DNA from: Corynebacterium hylobatis
GTDB taxonomy: Bacteria > Actinomycetota > Actinomycetes > Mycobacteriales > Mycobacteriaceae
Assembly: GCF_003955685.1 (NCBI RefSeq)
Contig: NZ_RXHJ01000006.1
Coordinates: forward strand, 124,001 to 188,000
Reading direction: 5' to 3'
Length of the DNA: 64,000 bases
Shown here in pieces: positions 44,609 to 53,706 of this stretch. Numbering within the stretch: the stretch's first letter is position 1; every line of letters begins with the position of its first letter. The notes beneath the pieces were generated by a model. That model did not search any database. It worked only from the letters and a program-made list of their open reading frames with translations, and was not told the origin of the DNA. Made by a program: the position numbers and the translations under genes.

Positions 44609-45568
44609 CTACAGCGAGAGGGCGTCGAGAAGCGCGTCGAAGGCCGGGGCCACGGGCGTGCGCCACAGGACATCCACCCGGCCGTCCGCCCGCCCCGGGC
44701 CACCGTTGATGACCGAGACCTTCTTGCCCTGCCGTTGGGCGTCGAGGATGAAGCGGTACCCGCTCATCACCGCCAGCGAGGAACCGACGACCAGCAGCGA
44801 TGCAGCCACGTCGAGCAGGTCGCGGGCCTGTTGTTTCCGGTCCGCGGGGACGGGTTCGCCGAAGTACACAACGTCCGGCTTGAGCCGCACCGAACCGCAA
44901 CGCAGGCAGCCGATCATCCGGAAACGGTCGACGGCCGACTGCGGCAGAGTGACATCACCGTCCGGGTTGACCATCGTGGGATCGAGGACGATGGACTCCA
45001 GATAACCGGGGTTGGCGGCCTCAAGACGTTCGCTGAAGAGCCGGCGGTCCTCCCGGTGACCGCAGTCCAGGCACATGACCGTGTCCAGGTCTCCGTGCAG
45101 GTGCAGCAGATTCCCGGAGCCGGCCGCGCGGTGCAGGCCATCGACGTTCTGGGTGATCAGGCCCTGCAGGTGCCCGGCGCGCTCCAGCTCGACCAGGGCG
45201 TAGTGGGTGCGGTTGGGCGCGGCCACGTCCATCTCCCGCCAGCCGACAAACGAGCGGGCCCAGTAGCGTTGCGACGCCGCCGGGTCATGGCAGAACTCCT
45301 GGTACGTCATCGGCCGGTGCCTGCTCAGCGAACCGCGCGGGCCCCGGTAGTCGGGGATGCCGGAGTCCGTGGAAACTCCCGCACCGGTGAGCACGAGGAC
45401 GGAACCTTGTTCGAGCTGCTCGGCGGTGTGCTCCAGCGCCTCTTCCGGCGGGGTGGGCGTGGCCGTCTCGTCCACCACGCGGGCGATCGAGCGCAGGGCG
45501 GCGCGGTGGGAATCGTTGATCGCGGGGTCGGTGAAAGGGCTGCGAAGAAGCGGGCGGTCCACGGACAT
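44609..45568 (-). CDS. NAD-dependent protein deacylase, Sir2 family
   Basis: 319 residues from the ATG at 45568. NAD-binding GAGVSTDSGIPDYRG, catalytic TQNVDGLHRAAG...HLHGD and the zinc Cys pairs CLDCG and CLRCG are complete. The long insertion after CLDCG resembles class II sirtuins. It removes acyl groups from lysines with NAD+. Confidence 0.92.
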   Translation of the reverse strand: MSVDRPLLRSPFTDPAINDSHRAALRSIARVVDETATPTPPEEALEHTAEQLEQGSVLVLTGAGVSTDSGIPDYRGPRGSLSRHRPMTYQEFCHDPAASQRYWARSFVGWREMDVAAPNRTHYALVELERAGHLQGLITQNVDGLHRAAGSGNLLHLHGDLDTVMCLDCGHREDRRLFSERLEAANPGYLESIVLDPTMVNPDGDVTLPQSAVDRFRMIGCLRCGSVRLKPDVVYFGEPVPADRKQQARDLLDVAASLLVVGSSLAVMSGYRFILDAQRQGKKVSVINGGPGRADGRVDVLWRTPVAPAFDALLDALSL

Positions 45569-45586
45569 CAGTTTAATCCCTGAGAT

Positions 45587-45862
45587 ATGCGCGGAGATGC
45601 ACCAGTGGGCAGTGGCCTGCGCCTGAAGAAGGGGGGTGAACTTGAGGCACTCCGCAACGACGGCTGGTCCATCTCCGTCACCGACAGCGTCATGACCGTG
45701 ACCGCCCCACGCCATGCGGAGTACAGGTATGAGATTCCGGTCATCGTCTCGTACCCCGATGGAACCCACGAAGCCACGGTGGTGGTGATGGATGTTGATT
45801 TTCTGGCGGACACCAGCCTCATCCTCCTGAGCGCCCGCGGACTCGGAAAGCTGTCTGCCTAA
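45587..45862 (+). CDS. short Rib/YPDG-type domain protein or fragment
   Basis: 91 residues. The middle, WSISVTDSVMTVTAP followed by YEIPVIVSYPDGTHEATVVV, resembles one Rib/YPDG repeat of surface proteins. No signal peptide or anchor is present and the ribosome site is weak. It stands 18 bases from the divergent sirtuin gene. It may be a remnant of a larger surface protein. Confidence 0.5.
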   Translation: MRGDAPVGSGLRLKKGGELEALRNDGWSISVTDSVMTVTAPRHAEYRYEIPVIVSYPDGTHEATVVVMDVDFLADTSLILLSARGLGKLSA

Positions 45863-45986
45863 CCGCTTTCCGCCAGGCAGACGTCATCGCAGTTTCCGCT
45901 GAGAAATCCCTCCGGAACGCACCTATCCTGGGTGATGCTGGCACCCGACCGGGCGCCCTACGCACATATCTGAAGGAGCATCGCCC

Positions 45987-47033
45987 ATGAAGGCTGTCGT
46001 CCACACCGGTTACCACACGTTCCCCTCCCTCAAGGAAGTGGAGAAGCCGACTCCCGGGCCCGGTGAGGTGCTGCTCAAGGTCGCCGGTGCCGGCGCCTGC
46101 CACTCAGATGTGGCGATCTTCCATGAGTTCGACGAGGGCCTGAACCCGCAGATGGATCCGGAGTTCATCCTGGGCCATGAGAACTCCGGCTGGATCGAGG
46201 AGCTCGGCCCGGGTGTGCAGGGTTTCGAGATCGGCTCCGCCCACCTCGTCTACGGTCCCGTCGGCTGCGGCCACTGCCGCGCCTGCACCCGCGGCCAGGA
46301 CACCTACTGCGAGAACGCCGCGAAGATGCCCTACGCCGGTATCGGCCTGGGGCGTGATGGCGGCATGGCCGAGTACGTGGTCGTCCCGGCCCGCAACCTC
46401 ATTCCGCTGGGTGACGCCGATCCGATCAACGCCGCCCCGCTCGCCGACGCCGGCCTGACCCCGTACCACGCCATCAAGCTGGCCCTTCCCAAGCTCAACG
46501 GCGGCGGGAAGACTGCCCTGGTCATCGGCCTTGGCGGTCTCGGGTTGGTCGGTGTGCAGATCCTCAAGGCGTTGACCGGCGCCACCATCATCGCCACCGA
46601 CATGAAGGAGGAGGCGATGGCTGAGGCCGAGAAGCTCGGCGCCGTTACCGTCCCGGGTGGCGAGGGCCAGGTCGAGCGCATCCGCGAGATCACCGGCGGC
46701 AAGGGCGTGGACGCCATCTTCGATTTCGTGGGCATCGGTGCCACCGTGTCCACCGCCATGAAGTCCGTGGCGCGTCAGGGCCGGGTGACCATCGTGGGCA
46801 TCGGCAACCTCTCCCCCTACGAGTGGGCCTTCCTGACCACCCCCTATGAGGCCGAGCTGGTCAACACCTACTGGGGCACCGTCGAGGAGCTCCACGAGGT
46901 CGTCGACATGTACAAGGCCGGCCAGATCGTCCCGCAGGTCGCGACCTACTCCCTGGATGAGGCGCTGGAGGCCTACCAGCTGCTCGTCGACGGCAAGATC
47001 GCCGGCCGCGCCGTCATCGTGCCGCACCAGTAG
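45987..47033 (+). CDS. zinc-dependent alcohol dehydrogenase
   Basis: 348 residues. Catalytic zinc ligands are in GACHSDVAIF and LGHENSGWIEE; the structural zinc Cys are in GCGHCRACTRGQDTYC; the nucleotide motif is GLGGLGLVGVQIL. AAGGAG precedes the ATG. It oxidises primary or secondary alcohols with NAD(P). Substrate unknown; not obviously linked to the neighbours. Confidence 0.9.
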   Translation: MKAVVHTGYHTFPSLKEVEKPTPGPGEVLLKVAGAGACHSDVAIFHEFDEGLNPQMDPEFILGHENSGWIEELGPGVQGFEIGSAHLVYGPVGCGHCRACTRGQDTYCENAAKMPYAGIGLGRDGGMAEYVVVPARNLIPLGDADPINAAPLADAGLTPYHAIKLALPKLNGGGKTALVIGLGGLGLVGVQILKALTGATIIATDMKEEAMAEAEKLGAVTVPGGEGQVERIREITGGKGVDAIFDFVGIGATVSTAMKSVARQGRVTIVGIGNLSPYEWAFLTTPYEAELVNTYWGTVEELHEVVDMYKAGQIVPQVATYSLDEALEAYQLLVDGKIAGRAVIVPHQ

Positions 47034-47046
47034 AAGCGCGCCCATC

Positions 47047-47121
47047 GGGTCCCGGAATATCGCCCCCGGAACAGTCCCCTGGAGACGTCTCGGGAAACGA
47101 CTTCGGGGACGGTTTTCCATC
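47047..47121. repeat. 75-bp imperfect palindromic repeat, copy 1
   Basis: Begins GGTCCCGGAATATCG and ends GGTTTTCCATCG. It has the same length as the copy at 48419 and the same ends. It lies between the alcohol dehydrogenase and the ATPase genes, on the 3' side of the latter. Confidence 0.65.
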
Positions 47122-47145
47122 GCCCTCCCCCGCGCCTTCCCGCCT

Positions 47146-48336
47146 TCACAGACCGGGGAGGCGCGGTTGTTCGTCCTCACCGAGGACCAGGTCGAACGCG
47201 TCGGTGACGATGTGCTCCCGCAGATAATCCCTCATGTAGGGAAGCTCGAAATCAACGTAACCGGTCTTGACCGGCCGGATCATTTCGGCGTCCATCAGCC
47301 GCCGTCGGTACTGGTTGGCGTACTGCGGACTCACCCTGAGCCGCTCCGCGATGTCAGCGGTCCGGGATGGACCATCGTCCCTGGCCATGGCTGCCAGATA
47401 CGTCCGGTCCACATCGGAGAGGTCCGCCAGTGCCGGTTCGTGCACGAGCTGGCCGAGCTTGCGTTGTGCCTTCGCGATTCCCCGCTCCGCGGCAGCAAGG
47501 TCAATCACGTCGCCCTGCGCGTAGTGGAAGGACCACTGCCCCACCAGCTGGATCATGAAGGGATAGCCGCCACATGCGGCCACCGCCGCAGCAACTGCCT
47601 CCGGCTCCCACGAACGTCCGGCATCTTCCACCGGTTTCACCAGGCCGATCGCCACGTCCTCATCCGATACGGCCCCGAGTTCCACCCGGTTCGCCCGGCG
47701 GAGGAAGGTGACCGGGTTCTGGGCCTCATTGCTGGCAAGCAGCGGTTTGATCGCCGCAGGAATCCCCGCCATCGCGACCGCAATGTTGGCGTTTTCACGC
47801 ACCAGATGCTGAATCACGGTGCCGAAATCGATCACCTCATCACTGACTGAATAATGCAGTTCATCGAGGGTGATGAGCAGTCCGACAGGCTCCTGGTGGA
47901 AACGTTCATCCAACTGGTGCTGAAGATCGAGAAATTCTGTCAGCACATCACGCAGGGTCGTAGTGGGACGGTGAACTTCCGTGTCCTCCCAGTTCAACGC
48001 ATAGCCTCCCAGGGTGATCGCGCTGAGCCGCTGCCGGTTCTCGCGGAGGTGACCAACCATGCGTCGATAAGCGGTGTCCCGGATGCGGTTGACGAAACCG
48101 GGCGTGGCGGTCTCGCTGATCACCCACCACACCCGTTCCTCCGCGGCATCCTCCAGTGCATTGAGCAGTACCGTCTTGCCGACGCCCCGGGCCCCGGTGA
48201 CGAGGGTGACCCGTTCATGGAAACCCGGCCCCTCATCGAGCGCCAGAGCGAAATCCTCAATGACGTCAGAGCGGCCCACGAGTACCGGCGGGGTGGCGCC
48301 CAGCGTGGCGCGGAACGGATTCCTCCTGCGGTTCAT
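47146..48336 (-). CDS. AAA/ORC-like ATPase with C-terminal winged helix
   Basis: 396 residues. Walker A is TGARGVGKTVLLN (about 45-57), Walker B is LLITLDELHY. The C-terminal part (ERLRVSPQYANQYRRRLM) is a winged-helix-like DNA-binding domain. Such orphan ATPases are common in actinobacteria and of unknown role. The gene is framed by two copies of a 75-bp repeat. Confidence 0.8.
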   Translation of the reverse strand: MNRRRNPFRATLGATPPVLVGRSDVIEDFALALDEGPGFHERVTLVTGARGVGKTVLLNALEDAAEERVWWVISETATPGFVNRIRDTAYRRMVGHLRENRQRLSAITLGGYALNWEDTEVHRPTTTLRDVLTEFLDLQHQLDERFHQEPVGLLITLDELHYSVSDEVIDFGTVIQHLVRENANIAVAMAGIPAAIKPLLASNEAQNPVTFLRRANRVELGAVSDEDVAIGLVKPVEDAGRSWEPEAVAAAVAACGGYPFMIQLVGQWSFHYAQGDVIDLAAAERGIAKAQRKLGQLVHEPALADLSDVDRTYLAAMARDDGPSRTADIAERLRVSPQYANQYRRRLMDAEMIRPVKTGYVDFELPYMRDYLREHIVTDAFDLVLGEDEQPRLPGL

Positions 48337-48418
48337 GCCACCGATCCTAACCCGCTGAGGGTTTTATCATTTTATATCTTTTTTATTCTTTTTTAAAACA
48401 CTCCTGCCTGCACTCCAG

Positions 48419-48493
48419 GTCCCGGAATATCGTCCCCGGAGTCGCTCCCTGCAGGCGCCGTAGGAGGCGACTCCGGGGACGATTTTCCACCGT
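48419..48493. repeat. 75-bp imperfect palindromic repeat, copy 2
   Basis: Begins GGTCCCGGAATATCG and ends GATTTTCCACCG. Its inner arms CGTCCCCGGAGTCGCTCC and GGAGGCGACTCCGGGGACG form a nearly perfect stem. An AT-rich stretch (48361-48405), likely the ATPase promoter, adjoins it. Confidence 0.65.
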
Positions 48494-48530
48494 TCGGCCC
48501 CACCATCCACCACGCATTAATGTATGACAT

Positions 48531-49091
48531 ATGAACCAGAAGGAACGTCAGGCCGCCGAGACCCGCCAGCGGTTCGTCGACGCCGCCTTCGAGCTGTTCT
48601 CCGGGCAGGGTTACGGGGCGAGCAGCATGAACCAGATCGCCAAGGCCGCCGGCGGCAGCCGGGCGAACCTCTACCTGCACTTCCGCAACAAACCCGACCT
48701 GGTGCTGACGAAGATGCGCGCCATCGAGCCGGAGATCATCGGACCCTTCCGCGAGCTTTTCGACGCCGCGCCGCACGACGCAGCGTCCATACGCGTCTGG
48801 CTGGAGCGCATGCGCGACCTGTGGCTGGAGATGCGCGTGGAGTTTTCCGCGATGGAACAGGCGATGTCCGAGGACAAGGAGGTCGCCACAGAGTGGCTCG
48901 GCATGATCCGACGGATGAGCCAGACCCTGCCCGGCCTGGCGGACAACCGGCAGCACCTGCAGGATTTCATCGCGCTGGTGATGAGCCTGGACCGCAACTA
49001 CTACTTCCTCTACGTCCGCGGCCTGCGGGACCATGAGGACCTTGTGCTTGCGGCCCTCACCCGCCAGTGGCTGACGCTGTTCACTGATTAA
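48531..49091 (+). CDS. TetR-family regulator next to the P450 gene
   Basis: 186 residues. The helix-turn-helix is MNQIAKAAGGSRANLYLHFRNK at about 30-51. The C-terminal domain is of TetR type. The stop overlaps the convergent P450 stop by four bases. It may control the P450 operon, but the putative operators lie 5 kb away, in front of the SDR gene. Confidence 0.9.
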   Translation: MNQKERQAAETRQRFVDAAFELFSGQGYGASSMNQIAKAAGGSRANLYLHFRNKPDLVLTKMRAIEPEIIGPFRELFDAAPHDAASIRVWLERMRDLWLEMRVEFSAMEQAMSEDKEVATEWLGMIRRMSQTLPGLADNRQHLQDFIALVMSLDRNYYFLYVRGLRDHEDLVLAALTRQWLTLFTD

Positions 49092-51400
49092 CGCGCCAGC
49101 GCCAGCTTCGGGCAGCCGCGGGAGGCACGGGAGACGCAGATCATCATGGTCTCGTTGGCCGCCTGCTCGTCCTCGGTGAGGATGGAGTCGCGGTGGTCGG
49201 CCGAACCGGAGACGATCGGGGTCTCACAGGTGCCGCAGGTCCCCTCCGAGCAGGAGGAGATCACCGGCAGGCCGGCCCGGTTTGCAGCGTCGAGAATGGT
49301 CTCCTCGGCACTGACGGTCAGAGTGACACCGGACTCGGTGAACTCCACCTCGAAAGGCTCATCGTCATAGTCGCGGATGATCTCCTTCGGGGAGAAACGC
49401 TCCAGACGCAGGGAGTTCTTCGGCCAGTGGGCGCTGCTGGATTCCACCGCCTGCAGGAGGCCCTCGGGGCCGCAGGTGTAGATGAGGGTGTCGGCGGGGG
49501 CGTCGATAAGCAGGCCGGCCAGGTCGATGTGGCCGAATTCGTCCTGCGGGACGATCTGGACCTTGTCGCCGTACTGCGCCAGCTCCTCGAGGAAGGCCAT
49601 GGAGCCGCGGGTGCGGCCACCGTAGATGAGCTTCCAGGTGCGCCCGGCGCGCTCGGCCTCGCGGACCATCGCCAGGATCGGGGTGATGCCGATGCCGCCG
49701 GCGATGAACAGGTACTCCGGGGAGTCCACGAAGCGGAAGTTGTTGCGCGGCCAGGACACGGTGATGGTGTCACCCTGCTTGATCAGGTCGTGCGCCGCAG
49801 CGGAACCACCACGGCCGTCGACCTCCCGCAGGATGCCCACGCGGTAGGAATCCGGGTCCCGGTCATCGCCGGCCAGGGAGTACTGGCGGACCAGCTCCCC
49901 GCCGTCGGCGGTGGGGATATGCAGGTCGATGTGCGCGCCGGGCTTCCACTTCGGCAGCTCACCGCCGTCCGGGTGGACCAGGGTCAGGGAGATGACGCCC
50001 TCGGATTCGACGGTGCGCTGGGCCACGGTGAGGTTGAGGGTGCGCACGACCTGCTGCTTGGAGCGCTCGATGTCGGCCAGGTCCCAGGTCACCCAGAGGG
50101 AGCGGCGGGCCGGCAGGAGGGCGAAGCGGACGAAGTCGATGGCCTCCGGATCGTCGACGGTGACAGAGGGCAGGCGCTCGAAGAGCACCTTGAGGCCGGC
50201 GGCACCCTGGACACGCGCCAGCGGGTTGCCGAGGCACTTGTGGCGGCCCGTGGAGAAGGAGAGGTGGTCCTCCGGATCAGGGCGGTGGATGTCGAAGGCG
50301 AAGGGCTCCTCGACGTGCTCCGGGTCGGTGTTGGTGGAGGCCAGGGCGATCCAGACCATGTCGCCCTTCTTGATCTGTGCGCCGGAGAGCTCGATGTCGA
50401 TCATGGACATCCGCGAGGCGAAGGTCGAGGAGGGGCGGCGGCGGACGGTCTCCTCGAAGACGCGGGCCCACAGCTCCGGTTCGAGGAGGGCGTCCTCCTT
50501 GGCCTCCGGGTTCTCCTGCAGGAAGAGCAGGGCGTTGGCCATGGCCTGGGCGGTGGTGTCGGTGCCGGCGGCGGCGAACTCGGTGAGGTGGATGGCGATC
50601 TGGTCCGCACCCAGGATGTACTGACCGTCCTCGTTCTTCTGGGAGGCCATGATGGAGATCAGGTCGCGGGCATCCGACTCGCGGCGGGACTCGATGATCC
50701 CGCGCAGGGTGAGGTTGGACTCGGTGTAGCGCTGCCACACGATGGAGCGCATCGGCTCCTCGAAGGGTTCCTGCGCGGAGGCCAGGACTTGGAAGAAGTC
50801 GTCGCGCAGCTGCTTGATGAAGTCGGCGTACTCGTAGCCCAGGCCCATGTGCGCCAGCAGCGTCTGGGTGGTCAGCTCCAGGCAGTAGTCCTCGAGCAGG
50901 TTGCCCTTGCCGTTGGCCTCGAAGGAGTCGATGATGCGGTGGGCGCGGGCCTCGATCTCCGGCTCGAGGGCGTCCATGTCCTCCTGGAGGAAGCCGAGCT
51001 GGGCGACGCCGCGGGCGATGGTGTGGCCCTGCGGGTCGGAGCCAACGAGCACCCGGGAGATCAGGTCCTGGGAGATGATGTGCTGGTACTCCTCCGGGAC
51101 CTCGATCATGGCGGAGTTCGCGGCGGAGGAGAACTTCTTCCAGTCGCCGAGCACGGTCAGGGCGTCCTCGCGGCGGGTGATGATCCAGGCGTTGAGGTGC
51201 GGGTAGAAGAAGGTCGGGGTCTCGTCGCGGACGGAGGCGAAGTGGGCGGCCGGGTCGGCGAAGTAGTCATCGCCCATGGCGTCGAAGCCGTGGTTGAAGG
51301 GGCACCGGCCCGCGGGGCCTCCGGGGGTGGCGGCGGCAGCGGCGTTGACGGCCTTGATGGCTGCGGCGGTACCGATCTCGTGCTTGGTGGAGGAGCTCAT
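49088..51400 (-). CDS. self-sufficient cytochrome P450 fused to phthalate-dioxygenase-type reductase (CYP116B-like)
   Basis: 770 residues from the ATG at 51400. The P450 part (1 to about 440) has the oxygen-binding helix AAAGTDTTAQ, the ETVRRR motif and the heme loop FSTGRHKCLGNPLAR. The reductase part has RQYSLAG for FMN and GGIGITPILAM for NADH. The C-terminal plant-type 2Fe-2S domain has CSEGTCGTC and a distal Cys in MMICVSRA. One chain thus moves electrons from NAD(P)H to heme. Last gene of the SDR-hydrolase-P450 run. Relatives dealkylate aryl ethers and hydroxylate aromatics. Confidence 0.93.
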   Translation of the reverse strand: MSSSTKHEIGTAAAIKAVNAAAAATPGGPAGRCPFNHGFDAMGDDYFADPAAHFASVRDETPTFFYPHLNAWIITRREDALTVLGDWKKFSSAANSAMIEVPEEYQHIISQDLISRVLVGSDPQGHTIARGVAQLGFLQEDMDALEPEIEARAHRIIDSFEANGKGNLLEDYCLELTTQTLLAHMGLGYEYADFIKQLRDDFFQVLASAQEPFEEPMRSIVWQRYTESNLTLRGIIESRRESDARDLISIMASQKNEDGQYILGADQIAIHLTEFAAAGTDTTAQAMANALLFLQENPEAKEDALLEPELWARVFEETVRRRPSSTFASRMSMIDIELSGAQIKKGDMVWIALASTNTDPEHVEEPFAFDIHRPDPEDHLSFSTGRHKCLGNPLARVQGAAGLKVLFERLPSVTVDDPEAIDFVRFALLPARRSLWVTWDLADIERSKQQVVRTLNLTVAQRTVESEGVISLTLVHPDGGELPKWKPGAHIDLHIPTADGGELVRQYSLAGDDRDPDSYRVGILREVDGRGGSAAAHDLIKQGDTITVSWPRNNFRFVDSPEYLFIAGGIGITPILAMVREAERAGRTWKLIYGGRTRGSMAFLEELAQYGDKVQIVPQDEFGHIDLAGLLIDAPADTLIYTCGPEGLLQAVESSSAHWPKNSLRLERFSPKEIIRDYDDEPFEVEFTESGVTLTVSAEETILDAANRAGLPVISSCSEGTCGTCETPIVSGSADHRDSILTEDEQAANETMMICVSRASRGCPKLALAR
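49498..49511 (+). repeat. 14-base repeat GGGCGTCGATAAGC, copy 4
   Basis: Within the P450 coding region. A 12-base partial copy also lies at 48061-48072. Confidence 0.6.
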
Positions 51401-51438
51401 GTCTCTCACTGCTTTCAGGTCTCAGGGGTTCAGGTCGG

Positions 51439-52593
51439 TCAGACGGCTGCGGCGACGGCCAGGGTGGAGAGTTTCTGGAAGCGGGCGACGTTGTCGCCCT
51501 CGTCCATCACGCCGGAGGACAGGAAGACGAAGGTGAGGTCGCGCTCCGGGTCGACCCAGAACAGGGTGGAGCCCGCGCCGTAGTTGCCGAAGGTGCGCGG
51601 GGAGGTGAAGGGGCCGAAGAAGTTGGGGGCGGTGCCGGTGCCCGACAGGGAGAAGCCGAGGCCGAAGTTGCCGGCCGGGGCCTCCCAGCCGCGCATGGCG
51701 GCGATGCCGGAGTAGAGATCGTTCGGCATGTCACCGGTCTGCAGGCTGGTGGCTGCGTCGATGACGGCCGGGGCGACGAGGCGGTCGCCGCCCAGCTCAC
51801 CCTTGCGGCGGAAGAGCTCGGCGAAGCGGAAGATGTCGTCCACGGTGGAGGTGCCACCCACCCAGGGCATCTCGGCGTCCTCGGTGATGTGGTCGTTGAG
51901 GCACTCGATGTCCTCCGGGGCCAGCCAGCCGTCCTCGGGCACGTAGACCTTGAGCGGGACCGCGCGGTCGCGGCGGGACTCCGGGAGGCCGAAGGCGGTG
52001 TCCTTCATGCCCAGCGGCTCGAAGACCAGCTCGCGGGCCAGGTCGCGGAAGTGCTCGTAACCGTAGGCGCGGCGGACCATCTCACCCATCAGGGCGTGGT
52101 TGATGGAGGGGGCGTAGTTGAGGTTGGTGCCCGGCTCATTGACCACGTCCACGGCACCCAGTGCCTCGATGACATCGGCCAGGACGCCGAACTTGTCGGC
52201 CGGCAGGCCCGGGTCCGGGGTGGCCGGCATGCCGGAGCGGTGGGTGAGCAGGTGGGCCAGGTTGATCCTGTCCTTGCGCACCGCGCGGAAGCGGTCCCGG
52301 CCGAAGAACTCCGGGATGAGGTCGACGACGCGGGTGGACAGCGCCAGCTTCCCCTCGCCCAGGGCCCGGTAGGCCAGGGTGTTGGTGAAGGCCTTGGACA
52401 TGGACAGGATGCGGTAGACGTCGTCCTGCGCGGTGGGGCGGCCGGTGGCGCGCTCGGCGAAACCGTAGGAACCCTGCAGGGCGATCTCGCCGTGGCGGGC
52501 GAGGATGAGGTTGACGCCGTCGTAGGCACCGCGCTCGATGTCGGCGGTGATCTCGTCTTCCAGGCGCTTGAGGGCGGTCGGGTTCATGGACAT
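51439..52593 (-). CDS. serine hydrolase of the beta-lactamase/EstB class
   Basis: 384 residues from the ATG at 52593; a second ATG is two codons on. The nucleophile motif Ser-x-x-Lys is ILSMSKAFTN and the Tyr motif is NYAPSINHALMG. No signal peptide, so a cytoplasmic esterase is more likely than a penicillin-binding protein. Between SDR and P450 genes, it may open an ester or lactone in the same route. Confidence 0.85.
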   Translation of the reverse strand: MSMNPTALKRLEDEITADIERGAYDGVNLILARHGEIALQGSYGFAERATGRPTAQDDVYRILSMSKAFTNTLAYRALGEGKLALSTRVVDLIPEFFGRDRFRAVRKDRINLAHLLTHRSGMPATPDPGLPADKFGVLADVIEALGAVDVVNEPGTNLNYAPSINHALMGEMVRRAYGYEHFRDLARELVFEPLGMKDTAFGLPESRRDRAVPLKVYVPEDGWLAPEDIECLNDHITEDAEMPWVGGTSTVDDIFRFAELFRRKGELGGDRLVAPAVIDAATSLQTGDMPNDLYSGIAAMRGWEAPAGNFGLGFSLSGTGTAPNFFGPFTSPRTFGNYGAGSTLFWVDPERDLTFVFLSSGVMDEGDNVARFQKLSTLAVAAAV

Positions 52594-52813
52594 GCGGGGT
52601 TTCTCTTTCCGGGATGTGTGGATAGGAACTGGAGGTCGGGGCCTGGACGATTGATTCCTGGGGGAACGTCGGGTGGCCGACCTCCCGGCATGGCTGCGGG
52701 GAAATGTCACACGGGTGGAGGAAGCGAAGATGAGCGACCTGCGGAAAGCGCTCGCCTCCTACTGACCCCGTGTGGCACTTCCCTGCGTCTGATGTACCGC
52801 AGGAATCCATCAC

Positions 52814-53644
52814 CTAGGTCAGCAGCGCGCCACCGGAGGGTGAGAAGATCTGGCCGGTGTAGTGGGCGCCGGCGTCGGAGGAGAGGAAGACCAGGGTCTC
52901 GGCGATCTCCTCCGGTTCGGCCAGGCGCTTGAGCGGCTGCATGGCCAGCAGGGCCTGGACATGGTCATCACCGGACTGGGTGAGCAGCGCGGTGTTGATG
53001 CCGGCCGGGGCCAGGGCGTTGACGCGGATGTTGAAGGGCGCCAGTTCACCGGCGACCGAGCGGGTCATGCCGACGACCGCGGCCTTGGAGGCCGGGTAGT
53101 AGGCGGGCATGGGCAGGGCGACCTGACCGGCGACGGAGGCGAAGTTGACCACTGCTCCCCCACCGGCGGCCTTGAGCAGCGGGGCGGCCGCGCGGATGGC
53201 GTAGAAGGTGCCGTGCACGTTGATCTTCATCACGCGGTCGAAGTCCGTGTCCGGGGTCTCCTCGAGGAACTCCGGGGCGAAGGGCTGGCCGGCCTTCATG
53301 TGCTCGATCATCGTGTGGTTGATGGAGTCGAGCCATTCGGTGGCGCGGCGGTTGGGGGTGTTCACGCCGGCGGCGTTGATGAGGATGTCGAGCCTGCCGT
53401 GCTCTTTCCTGACCTGGTCGAAGACCGCGGACACAGCCGCGGAGTCGGAGATGTCGACGGCAAGCGGGGTGACGGCTGTCTCCGAGCCGAGCTCACGGTC
53501 GAGGTTGTCCTGCGAGATGTCGAGCGCGTAGACGGTGGCGCCCTCGCGGACGAAAGCCTGCACGGTGGCCAGGCCCATGCCGGAGCCTGCACCGGTGACG
53601 ACGGCGATCTTGTCCTGGAGAGCGGATCCTGCGGGGAGAGTCAT
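52814..53644 (-). CDS. short-chain dehydrogenase/reductase
   Basis: 276 residues from the ATG at 53644 with GAAGGG before it. Nucleotide motif TGAGSGMG, structural NAAG, catalytic Ser in NFASVAG and Tyr-x3-Lys in AYYPASKAAV are all in place. It carries an insertion of about 25 residues after NAAGVNTPNRR. First gene of the P450 operon; two inverted repeats lie upstream. The gap of 220 bases to the next gene may hold a further promoter. Confidence 0.9.
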   Translation of the reverse strand: MTLPAGSALQDKIAVVTGAGSGMGLATVQAFVREGATVYALDISQDNLDRELGSETAVTPLAVDISDSAAVSAVFDQVRKEHGRLDILINAAGVNTPNRRATEWLDSINHTMIEHMKAGQPFAPEFLEETPDTDFDRVMKINVHGTFYAIRAAAPLLKAAGGGAVVNFASVAGQVALPMPAYYPASKAAVVGMTRSVAGELAPFNIRVNALAPAGINTALLTQSGDDHVQALLAMQPLKRLAEPEEIAETLVFLSSDAGAHYTGQIFSPSGGALLT

Positions 53645-53660
53645 GCCATACCCTTCGATT

Positions 53661-53680
53661 GATGTGTGATGAGACACATC
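53661..53680. promoter_or_regulatory. inverted repeat before the SDR gene
   Basis: GATGTGT-GATGAG-ACACATC, seven-base perfect arms, 17 bases before the start codon. Candidate operator. Confidence 0.45.
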
Positions 53681-53692
53681 ATGCCCTTTCGG

Positions 53693-53706
53693 TAGACACC
53701 TGTCTA
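53693..53706. promoter_or_regulatory. second inverted repeat before the SDR gene
   Basis: TAGACA-CC-TGTCTA, a TetR-operator-like form close to the first repeat. Confidence 0.45.

Noticed and set aside
47040..48500. CRISPR-like arrangement suggested by the repeated 75-bp element
   Set aside because: Only two copies, 1.37 kb apart, with a gene between them and no spacers or cas genes.
49193..51583. Open frame of about 800 codons opposite the P450 fusion
   Set aside because: A codon-bias shadow of high-GC coding DNA, rich in Gly/Val/Asp, without any domain.
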